Positions 17,589-24,617 of a DNA stretch of 64,000 nucleotides are shown piece after piece. How positions within the stretch are numbered: the first letter of the stretch is position 1; each line of letters starts with the position of its first letter. The position numbers and the translations under genes were made by a program. The stretch is taken from assembly GCA_034440495.1 (NCBI GenBank), contig JAWXCE010000022.1, positions 28,273 to 92,272 on the forward strand, in the 5' to 3' direction. Origin of the DNA: JAWXCE01 sp034440495 (GTDB lineage Bacteria > Pseudomonadota > Alphaproteobacteria > Rhizobiales > Rhodomicrobiaceae). The notes under the pieces were generated by a model. That model was not told where the DNA came from. It searched no databases and saw only the letters and a list, made by a program, of their open reading frames with translations.

Positions 17589-19220
17589 ATGCCGAGCGGT
17601 GACACGTCACATATGAGCACGCCCGGAGCCGTTGGCCGACTTGGCCTGAGCGGACTGCTACGCCATTGGGCGGAGCTCAAACCCGAGGCGCTCGCGCTCG
17701 CCGACCAGCCTAACAAAGAGCGCCTTGGACTGGGGGCGCCGCGACGCCTGACATTCGCCCAGACCGACGCGGCGGTGGACAGGCTCGCCGCCTTTTTGCT
17801 TGCGTCCGGTGTCGGCCCAGGCGCGATCGCGGCTTTGCAGATGCCCCACACAACAGAAAGTTTGCTTATCGCACTCGCCTGCCTGCGAGCCGGCGTCTGC
17901 GCGGCTATTACGCCATTCGCCTGGCGACGCCACGAAGTCTCGGCTGCGTTTGCGTCACTGGCTGTCGAAGCGGCGATCGGGAGCTGGGCAGGCGGCCGCT
18001 CGCAGTCGCACGTTCTGACGGCGGCGGGAGTTCGCAATGCAGAACTGTGCTTCGCGTTCACCTTTGGTGAGGAAGCGCCGGATGGCCTGACTAATCTTGA
18101 CGATCTCATTGATCTCGGCGACAAGCCGCCTTCGGTTTCGCATGAGGAGCCACAGAGCGCCGCGTTTTTGCATTTTGCGCCCAGGGCGCGAGCGATGCCG
18201 CTTATCATTCCGCGCAGCAATCGAGACCTGGTGGCGGCGGGGCTTGCGTCCAGCACTTCAGCCAGTCTCAATGATCGCACCGTCTTGCTAAGCGCTTTTC
18301 CAATCTCGGGGGTGACAGGCCTCGCTGGCTTTTTTGCGCCATGGCTTATCACCGGCGCGTCCCTCATTCTCCACCATCCTTTCGATAACGCACTTTTCGG
18401 CTGCCAGTTGAGCGGCGAAGGCGTCACGTTTACCGCGCTGCCTGCGGAAGTAGCCGACGGCGTTGAACGTGAGATATCCCTTACCGCCTTAAATCCACCC
18501 GTCATCGCCCGCGTTTATTCATTGCCGCCCGCAAAGACAACCCAGCCAGATACCGTGGAGGCGGCACGCGGCGCTGTCGGCCTGTTGAACATCGCGGAGT
18601 ATGCGTTGCTTGCGCGGCCTGCGGCAGCTATGCCCGCCGCGTGGTTGCCGCTGGGGGTTGCAAGCCACGCGACTGGCAACGCAGCCCTCACCTTTCTGGA
18701 GACGCGGCTGCGTGGAAAAATCCTGCGGAAAGAGACTACGTCAATGCTCTCCGGGGAATTGTGCCTTCGAGGCGCGGCCGCGCCGACGCTGCTTGGGACG
18801 TTGGCGGAACTCAATCCCGGCGCCTCCATCGTAGATGCGGATGATTTCATCAACACAGGCCTCGAATGCACGTTTGCCGACGCGGCAATGAGCATGATCG
18901 CCTGTGCGCCACAACCTTTACTGGCGCGCATGGGCGGCGTCGCCATCGATATCGAAGAACTGGACAGGCTCTACGCTGGCTTCCCCGGATTTCTGGATGC
19001 GGCGGCGTTCACAATCTCCGACCGGCTGCTTGGCGAGCGCATCTTCGCCGCCGTCGCGCCTCCGCCCGGCGAGAGCGTCGCGGAGAGCGATTTCCGCAAC
19101 TATCTTGAAAGCCTTGATATCGCGCCGTTTAAATTCCCGGAAAAACTCGTGGTCGTAAAATACGTGCCCCGCGACTCAGAGGGCAGCGTTTTACGTGAGC
19201 GAATCCTGAGCGAAATCTAG
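17589..19220 (+). CDS. Degenerate AMP-binding (acyl-CoA synthetase-like) protein
   Basis: This 543-residue protein has the overall layout of the adenylate-forming family: an N-terminal domain with RLTFAQTDAAVDRLAAFLLASGV and a C-terminal lid with PFKFPEKLVVVKYVPRD. The catalytic signatures are missing. Where the P-loop STG-rich motif should be, near residue 200, it reads FAPRARAMPLIIPRS. The lid motif, usually PRTxxGKxxR, reads PRDSEGSVLRE, with serine in place of the catalytic lysine. The frame is intact, so this looks like a maintained pseudoenzyme and not a decaying gene. An alternative start is ATG 17613. The function is unknown; an operon with the YejA-like gene is likely. Confidence 0.65.
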   Translation: MPSGDTSHMSTPGAVGRLGLSGLLRHWAELKPEALALADQPNKERLGLGAPRRLTFAQTDAAVDRLAAFLLASGVGPGAIAALQMPHTTESLLIALACLRAGVCAAITPFAWRRHEVSAAFASLAVEAAIGSWAGGRSQSHVLTAAGVRNAELCFAFTFGEEAPDGLTNLDDLIDLGDKPPSVSHEEPQSAAFLHFAPRARAMPLIIPRSNRDLVAAGLASSTSASLNDRTVLLSAFPISGVTGLAGFFAPWLITGASLILHHPFDNALFGCQLSGEGVTFTALPAEVADGVEREISLTALNPPVIARVYSLPPAKTTQPDTVEAARGAVGLLNIAEYALLARPAAAMPAAWLPLGVASHATGNAALTFLETRLRGKILRKETTSMLSGELCLRGAAAPTLLGTLAELNPGASIVDADDFINTGLECTFADAAMSMIACAPQPLLARMGGVAIDIEELDRLYAGFPGFLDAAAFTISDRLLGERIFAAVAPPPGESVAESDFRNYLESLDIAPFKFPEKLVVVKYVPRDSEGSVLRERILSEI

Positions 19221-19330
19221 TAATGGGAACCAACGAAATCGGACGGTGTTTACAGATTGCCGTCTGAAAGCGCTGGCAAGACGTTTTTAGACGGCAGCCC
19301 TAATTCGCTGCTCCCGACAGCGAAACCCGA

Positions 19331-19354
19331 AATTGCCTCGCCCCAGGCAATTTT
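19331..19354 (+). terminator. Hairpin with T-run after the AMP-binding gene
   Basis: AATTGCCT and AGGCAATT pair perfectly around CGCCCC and are followed by TTA, 111 bases after the stop codon. It is a compact intrinsic terminator candidate for the rightward genes. Confidence 0.5.
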
Positions 19355-19383
19355 ACGCGGCCCGGTTTCAAACCGGGTCGCGT
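19355..19383 (-). terminator. Hairpin overlapping the end of the SemiSWEET gene
   Basis: ACGCG...CCCGGTTT pairs with AAACCGGG...CGCGT across the stop codon of the leftward gene. On that strand it is followed by AAAATT. It may end leftward transcription. Confidence 0.4.
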
Positions 19384-19643
19384 TTGTTAAGTTTAGCGTC
19401 AAAACGCAATTTCAAATATATGATGATAAGCGATAGCGCGAGGGTAACGGCGTTCGCGCCAATGATGGGCCAGCTTTCCGTCAGAACGCCGAAAATGAGC
19501 CAGAGAAACAACCCGCACGCAAAAACGCTGTACATTACCAGGGAAATCCCCGCGGTTTCGCGTGTTCGAATGATATGCAGCGCTTGAGGGATAAACGACG
19601 CAGTCGTGAGTACGGCGGCGCACGTCCCGATCAGCGTTTCCAT
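19368..19643 (-). CDS. SemiSWEET-type small sugar transporter
   Basis: This 91-residue integral membrane protein has three predicted membrane helices: about residues 2-20 (TLIGTCAAVLTTASFIPQ), 36-58 and 62-84. The PQ-loop motif FIPQ and the spacing match SemiSWEET/MtN3 half-transporters, which dimerise to move sugars. The start is ATG 19643, overlapping the aminopeptidase stop as TGATG, so translation is coupled to the upstream gene; the frame further upstream was left out. The substrate is not predictable. Confidence 0.8.
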   Translation of the reverse strand: METLIGTCAAVLTTASFIPQALHIIRTRETAGISLVMYSVFACGLFLWLIFGVLTESWPIIGANAVTLALSLIIIYLKLRFDAKLNKRDPV

Positions 19644-21475
19644 CAGACGTCGCGCAAGTTTGGACAAGCAAACGGTTGCGTCGCTACTTTGAGCCATTCC
19701 GCTTCTCTAGTGGTCAGCCCCTGCGCCAAGGCCCCCAGCACCGTGGCGTGGTAATTGTTAAGCCAAGACAACTCATCGGGCGTAAGCATCGCGCCGTTCA
19801 CCAGACGTAAATCGATAGGCGCAAGCGTTAGCGTCTCGAAGCCCATCATCTCACGTTCGCCACCTTCGATTGAGGCGGGCGGCGTTACAAGCATGAGGTT
19901 TTCGATGCGGATTCCGTAATGCCCCTCCCGGTAATAGCCCGGCTCATTCGAGACGATCATTCCCGGCTCCAGCGTCGCTATGCCCCGCTTGGATATCGAT
20001 TGCGGGCCTTCATGCACGGATAAATAGCTACCAACGCCATGCCCGGTGCCATGATCGTAATCGAAGCCCACCTGCCAAAGCGGGCGGCGGGTCACGCCAT
20101 CCAACTCCACCCCCTTCGTGCCGACCGGAAACCGCACCGTCGCGAGCGCTATATGCGCTTTGAGCACGAGCGTAAAATGCCGCCGCATGGCATCAGTAGA
20201 CTCGCCAACGGCTACAGTGCGCGTGATATCCGTCGTGCCGTCCTGATATTGCCCGCCAGAGTCAATGAGGAAAAGTGAGCCAGGCTCCAGTCTCCGGTTC
20301 GTCGAATAGGACGGGCGATAATGAACGATGGCGCCGTTTGGGCCGGCTCCGGCGATCGTATCGAAGCTGATATCCGCCAGCGCGCCGGTTGCCCGGCGGA
20401 ACTCCTCCAGCTTTTGCGCCGCACCAATTTCGTCGATGGCCCCGCCCGGCGCATTAGCGTCTAGCCACGCCAGAAAGCGCGCTACTGCCAGTCCATCGCG
20501 CAGGTGGGCGGCTTTCGAGCCATCGATTTCGGTCTGGTTCTTGCACGCCCGGGGCAGCACGCAAGGGTCTTGCCCCTCGCTTATGATCGCGCCCGCTTGC
20601 TCCAGACGCTCGGCGAACCACGCGGACCCGCGATCCGGATCGAACCGCACCGTCTGCGCTGAAAGCGAGGCCAGTTGCAACTCCAATGCTTCGGGCGACA
20701 AAACCTGCGCAATGGGGGCAAGTACTGCCCGCAGAACATCGTCTATCTTCTCCGGCGCCATGAAAATTTGCGCGGCGCCATCGGCGGGAATAATCGCATG
20801 CCCGAGCGCCAGCGGCGTGTGTTGAACGTCGCCGCCGCGAATGTTGAACGCCCACGCTATCGACTCTGGCGCGGTCAGGACAACGGCGTCTTGCTTCTCT
20901 TTTTTGAGCGCAAGTTGAATGTCGGCGAGCTTTTCGGCGGCGGCGACACCCGCAAAACGCAAATCGTGAGTGCGCGCCGTGTGCATTGGCGGCGCTGGCC
21001 GGTCTGTCCAGATTGCGTCTATGGGATTGCTATCGACGGCAACAAACGCGCCGCCCGCCTTCTCAACCGCCTTGAGATAAGTTTTGACCTCATTGACCGT
21101 GTGCAGATGCGGATCGTAGCCGATGCGGGCGCCCTGAGGGAGATTGTCGCGCAGCCAGTCGAGCGGTTTCGCTTCCGGATATTTCAGGGTTGTGAATACG
21201 GCGCCATCTACCTGCCCGTTAGCCTGCAACACGTAGCGTCCATCGACGAATAGCGCGGCCTTCTCCGCCAGTAAAATAGCCACGCCCCAGGAGCCGGAAA
21301 ATCCGGTGAGCCAAAGCAAGCGCTGGCTGGATAGCGGCGGCATTTCATTCTGATATTCGTCCGTCGATGGAATGATGAAGCCATCAAGGCTTGTCGCCTT
21401 TATCGCCGCGCGCAGGGCGCCAGCACGGGCCTGCCCATGCGCCGGGCCACTCAAATCTTCGAAGGATTGAAACAT
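19643..21475 (-). CDS. Xaa-Pro aminopeptidase, M24B family
   Basis: This cytosolic aminopeptidase P-like enzyme removes N-terminal residues before proline. At 610 residues it has two N-terminal creatinase-like domains, the pita-bread catalytic domain and the extra C-terminal region of long eukaryote-like family members. Metal ligands are visible: two aspartates in LIDSGGQYQDGTTDITRT, histidine in GTGHGVGSYLSVHEGP, and glutamates in SNEPGYYREGHYGIRIEN. A divergent DUF1127 gene lies 160 bases away with a palindrome between them. Confidence 0.93.
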   Translation of the reverse strand: MFQSFEDLSGPAHGQARAGALRAAIKATSLDGFIIPSTDEYQNEMPPLSSQRLLWLTGFSGSWGVAILLAEKAALFVDGRYVLQANGQVDGAVFTTLKYPEAKPLDWLRDNLPQGARIGYDPHLHTVNEVKTYLKAVEKAGGAFVAVDSNPIDAIWTDRPAPPMHTARTHDLRFAGVAAAEKLADIQLALKKEKQDAVVLTAPESIAWAFNIRGGDVQHTPLALGHAIIPADGAAQIFMAPEKIDDVLRAVLAPIAQVLSPEALELQLASLSAQTVRFDPDRGSAWFAERLEQAGAIISEGQDPCVLPRACKNQTEIDGSKAAHLRDGLAVARFLAWLDANAPGGAIDEIGAAQKLEEFRRATGALADISFDTIAGAGPNGAIVHYRPSYSTNRRLEPGSLFLIDSGGQYQDGTTDITRTVAVGESTDAMRRHFTLVLKAHIALATVRFPVGTKGVELDGVTRRPLWQVGFDYDHGTGHGVGSYLSVHEGPQSISKRGIATLEPGMIVSNEPGYYREGHYGIRIENLMLVTPPASIEGGEREMMGFETLTLAPIDLRLVNGAMLTPDELSWLNNYHATVLGALAQGLTTREAEWLKVATQPFACPNLRDV

Positions 21476-21521
21476 AATGCTTTGTAATTGGCCGCCGCAT
21501 TTCGATCAAGCAATCTTAAGG

Positions 21522-21537
21522 TATGCAAATTTGCATA
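21522..21537. promoter_or_regulatory. Perfect 16-base palindrome in a divergent promoter region
   Basis: TATGCAAATTTGCATA reads the same on both strands. It lies 46 bases upstream of the aminopeptidase start and 98 bases upstream of the DUF1127 start. Position and symmetry suggest a dimeric regulator site; the regulator is unknown. Confidence 0.45.
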
Positions 21538-21635
21538 GGTTGAAATGCCTTTTGCAGTCTACTGTGCGAAGCCGAACACGCTCATTGTATGTGTCGAAGT
21601 AGGCGCATCGTCGCCCGCAAAAAGGACATCAAACA

Positions 21636-21869
21636 ATGAGTACAGTGACTCTTCATAATTCCATTCAAACCGCATCCCCAGCAAAAACAAGCCCAAGCTT
21701 TGTAAAGCGGTTCATCGATTCGTTTTCGGCGGCGCGTCAGGCGAAAGCCAATCAGGAAACGCTGCGTTACTTGCGCGGATTGGACGACAAAGCGCTGATG
21801 GATTTTGGCTACAGCTATCCGGCTGTGCGCGAGTTACGGGCCGGGCATCTGCCGCCGGTATCGTTTTAA
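21636..21869 (+). CDS. Small DUF1127-type protein
   Basis: This 77-residue protein's C-terminal half (ETLRYLRGLDDKALMDFGYS) fits the DUF1127/YjiS domain: a short Arg/Leu-rich helix pair with LxxLDDxxLxDxG spacing. Some family members in rhizobia and agrobacteria affect RNA turnover or phosphate and stress traits. The ATG follows AAGGAC. The gene stands alone between opposing genes. The family assignment is good; the role is unknown. Confidence 0.7.
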   Translation: MSTVTLHNSIQTASPAKTSPSFVKRFIDSFSAARQAKANQETLRYLRGLDDKALMDFGYSYPAVRELRAGHLPPVSF

Positions 21870-21886
21870 ATATGGTTTGGTAGGCG

Positions 21887-22750
21887 TTACCGGCGGACGA
21901 GGGTTAAAGTCGTCCAGCCGTCTTGCGAGCGGCGTTTTTGAAGCGCGAATCCGACGCTGTGGTAGCGCCCCCAAACCTCCGGCTCCTGGCTATCCAGCAG
22001 CCCTGAAAGAATAACAAACCCCCGAGGGTTAAGCGCTGCGTGAAAGCTTGCGGCGAGGCTTATCAGCGGCCCGGCCAGGATATTGGCCACAATAAGATCG
22101 AACGGCGCTCTAGCGGCGATGGCGGGATAAGATAGGCGGGAGGCGCAGACCGCCCTAACCTGCTCTGCCACGCCATTAATGCGGCAATTGTCGCGCGCCA
22201 CCACCACCGCCACCGGGTCAATGTCAGCGGCCAGGACACGCAAGCGCATAGATTTGGCGGCGGCGATGGCGAGAATGCCGGAGCCAGTTCCCATATCCAG
22301 AACATTCGCGAAACGGCCTTTTTTAGCCAATTCGTGGATGGCGATAAGGCACCCTTGCGTGGTGCCATGATGCGCCGTGCCGAACGCGCGCCCAGCCTCG
22401 ATCTCGATAGCGAACGGGCGTCCGCGCGCTGCATTTCGCGCATGCGATCCATGAATGAAAAAGCGCCCGGCCCGCACCGGCGGTAGGCCCTGCTGCGAGA
22501 TTGTAACCCAGTCTTCTTCTGGCACCTCTTCGATGCGGAAATTTGGGGTCTCGCGCCCGCCAAGCGCGCTTTCCAGCACCCCTTGCATGACGGATGGATC
22601 GGGCATTTCCGCGAAATACGCCTCGACGCGCCAACCGTTGCGTGTTTGCGCCAGCGTAACGGCGCCCGCCCCGTCTATGGCTTCGGCGATAACCGCCGCA
22701 ATCAACTCGCCGTCGGCTTTAGCCGTCTCGCAGACAAGCTTGATCGTCAC
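21887..22750 (-). CDS. prmA: Ribosomal protein L11 methyltransferase
   Basis: PrmA trimethylates lysines and the N-terminus of ribosomal protein L11 using S-adenosylmethionine. The GTG start at 22750 overlaps the upstream stop as GTGA; the earlier in-frame ATG lies deep in the neighbour and was rejected. The 287 residues show an N-terminal substrate domain, then the motif I loop VLDMGTGSGILAIAAAK, ADIDPVAV, and motif IV LIVANILAGPLI, all typical of PrmA. It is translationally coupled to the DUF3754 gene. Confidence 0.92.
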   Translation of the reverse strand: MTIKLVCETAKADGELIAAVIAEAIDGAGAVTLAQTRNGWRVEAYFAEMPDPSVMQGVLESALGGRETPNFRIEEVPEEDWVTISQQGLPPVRAGRFFIHGSHARNAARGRPFAIEIEAGRAFGTAHHGTTQGCLIAIHELAKKGRFANVLDMGTGSGILAIAAAKSMRLRVLAADIDPVAVVVARDNCRINGVAEQVRAVCASRLSYPAIAARAPFDLIVANILAGPLISLAASFHAALNPRGFVILSGLLDSQEPEVWGRYHSVGFALQKRRSQDGWTTLTLVRR

Positions 22751-24069
22751 GCCGCGATCGCTTTGGCCATGCCGGTGTCGAGCGAAGCCGCCCACCGTGC
22801 GGTTAGCAGCGCTTTCGCATCGGCGAGCGGGAGCGGTTTCAGCAGATTGCCGCCCTGATCCGCCACGAGACCATCTTCGCGTAAGCGCTGCAGAGCGTCG
22901 TCCACGTCAAAATCAATTTTGACGTTCCAGTAATGCGCAAGAAAACGCTCGATATCCGCTTTAGCTCTTTGAAGCTGACCGTGGGTTTGCGACCCCTTAA
23001 GCAGCGATGTGTAGAGAAGCATCTCCTCTTTGATATTCTCCTCTTCCGCCTCATCAATGAGTAACGCAAGCACGCTCTGATTGTTGGCGAGGTTGTGGAA
23101 ATACAGGTTTTGCGCAAGCTGCATCATGTACTTGTTGCGTGTGTTGACAAGGTTCATCACCTGCCGGAACACAACGCCGCCAAGGCCGAAGAATACCATC
23201 AACAGGAAAAACGGACTAAGGGCGGCGGCGGTCAGCACCTTCAAAACCGTTGTAACGACGCCAAAAACTGTGGTGCCGCCCGCCGTGATCCACAACCGCA
23301 CCTTGTCCCAGTATTTCAGCTTGATCTTGGTGTTTGGAAACAGCATTTCCAAATCCTGCCGTGGGATATACTTGAACATTTTGATGTAGATTTTGTCGGA
23401 AGTTGCGCCTTTGGGCAGATCGGCGCGCATTTTGGCAAGCCGCTTCTCCGCCTTTTGCAGCCCAATGTCTTCCTTCTTCATGATTTCTTTGAGACGGATG
23501 TCATCCGGCTTGAGTTTGATCGCCATCACGAAGCGGCGATAGAGGTCGATCTCAAATTCCTTTTTCATAAAGAACGTCTCAAGGCTGCGGCGCTCTCGCT
23601 TCTCCGTGGTTTCGCCCCGCGAATACAACAGCGTGAAGTCAAAATCCGTCAAGTCCACATCGACGGACACGCCCTCTGGCGAGGATTCTGCGAGGATTTT
23701 CTCAAGCTGCTTCTCGTCGATGGAGGAATAGTTGGCGCCCTCGAACAGCTTTTTCAATTCGCCAACCAGATCGCCGAGCAGCATGACGCGCGTTTCCGCG
23801 TCCGCTTCTGTTGAGTTAATGGTTTCATCGTCCGGGTTGAATGGATCGTAAAGATGCGCCAGCCGGTCAAGGCTCAGGCAGCTATCCTGCTGACGCACGC
23901 GCGCGATATAGGACAAAACGATACGCGCCTCATCCACCTCGTGTGCGCCCCACACGCCGGATGACAGCAAGCGCTCGAAAATCGCCGTGCGGTCGATGGG
24001 AATGAAGCGCTCTTTCGGGTCGCCCGTTAGGGTCTCCGATGTCGGCGTATGCTCCGGCCTGGTATCCAT
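22747..24069 (-). CDS. DUF3754 / TMEM143-family membrane protein
   Basis: This is a 440-residue protein of the DUF3754 family, whose eukaryotic relative is the mitochondrial protein TMEM143. The start is ATG 24069 after GGGGAAGG. The N-terminal 265 residues are soluble and charged, with a conserved FKYIPRQDLEMLFP motif. Two membrane segments follow at about residues 275-320 (VFGVVTTVLKVLTAAALSPF and FFLLMVFFGLGGVVF). A C-terminal helical domain carries RNKYMMQLAQNLYFHNLANN and a winged-helix-like end. The function is unknown in bacteria. It is coupled to prmA by a GTGA overlap. Confidence 0.75.
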   Translation of the reverse strand: MDTRPEHTPTSETLTGDPKERFIPIDRTAIFERLLSSGVWGAHEVDEARIVLSYIARVRQQDSCLSLDRLAHLYDPFNPDDETINSTEADAETRVMLLGDLVGELKKLFEGANYSSIDEKQLEKILAESSPEGVSVDVDLTDFDFTLLYSRGETTEKRERRSLETFFMKKEFEIDLYRRFVMAIKLKPDDIRLKEIMKKEDIGLQKAEKRLAKMRADLPKGATSDKIYIKMFKYIPRQDLEMLFPNTKIKLKYWDKVRLWITAGGTTVFGVVTTVLKVLTAAALSPFFLLMVFFGLGGVVFRQVMNLVNTRNKYMMQLAQNLYFHNLANNQSVLALLIDEAEEENIKEEMLLYTSLLKGSQTHGQLQRAKADIERFLAHYWNVKIDFDVDDALQRLREDGLVADQGGNLLKPLPLADAKALLTARWAASLDTGMAKAIAA

Positions 24070-24165
24070 GTCAGCCTTCCCCTCACGCGATGCGCGCCGA
24101 ACTGCGCCCGCCATTGATTGCCGGTTTTTGCGCGCAAGATCAACCCGGAGAGATGGAAAAAGCGT

Positions 24166-24287
24166 TTAAGGCCGAGAGACGAACGAGGGGACGACTTTTT
24201 TCTGGCCGACCCTGTCAAAATCGACGGTGAGTTTGTTACCTTCGATCTCGGCGATGTGGCCGTAGCCGAACTTGTCGTGGAAGATAC
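24166..24287 (-). pseudogene. Second, truncated copy of the uvrD 3' end
   Basis: These 122 bases align without gaps to the true uvrD 3' end at 24618-24739, with roughly one base in six different. They still read IFHDKFGYGHIAEIEGNKL and end in a stop, but have no upstream coding sequence. Because the copies differ at many positions, including protein-changing ones, this is not a recent tandem duplication. Copies of a gene's 3' end on both sides of foreign DNA are typical of integration at that site. The enclosed DNA is the SIR2-like remnant. Confidence 0.88.
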
Positions 24288-24299
24288 ACTAGCTAGCGA

Positions 24300-24611
24300 C
24301 TAATTTATGCTGATAAAGTTTTTATACTCATCGAAAAGTTCACTACAGGTAAGTTTGTTATGCACTTTGACGCCATCAGAAAGTCTTGTTAATAAGCGGA
24401 CGTCCCCTTTAATGACCTCAACGTCAGAATCTGGAAAACCTTTAGCAGTTGCATAAATTCAACAAAATCACCATCCCCCTTAAAACCACCTCTAAAATCA
24501 TCGAACTGGAAGCAAAGCAACCTGCTTATCATCCGCCAGTTTTGATCCGACAGGGAAGTTGACCTCCGCGCTAGCTCCGGCTCCAATAATAAAGGTAGTC
24601 TTTTTTCTAGC
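24300..24611 (-). pseudogene. Remnant of a SIR2-like (NAD-binding) defence-type gene
   Basis: Read leftward right after the uvrD stop, this AT-rich stretch (about 42-45 % GC by hand count of two lines) encodes TTFIIGAGASAEVNFPVGSK. That is the N-terminal NAD-binding signature of SIR2-like proteins found in many defence genes. A two-base loss shifts the frame; the next frame reads ISRLLCFQFDDFRGGFKGDG and continues to EFMQLL. A further shift leads to KGDVRLLTRLSDGVKVHNK and a stop at 24300. There is no start codon: the frame is closed by TAG just upstream of the first residues. The total is about 100 codons against several hundred in intact relatives, so most of the gene is gone. Confidence 0.72.
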
Positions 24612-24617
24612 CTATAA

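Noticed and set aside
17498..18505. A 335-codon open frame on the minus strand opposite the YejA-like and AMP-binding genes
   Set aside because: It is low-complexity Ala/Arg/Ser shadow sequence with no ribosome site or family signature.
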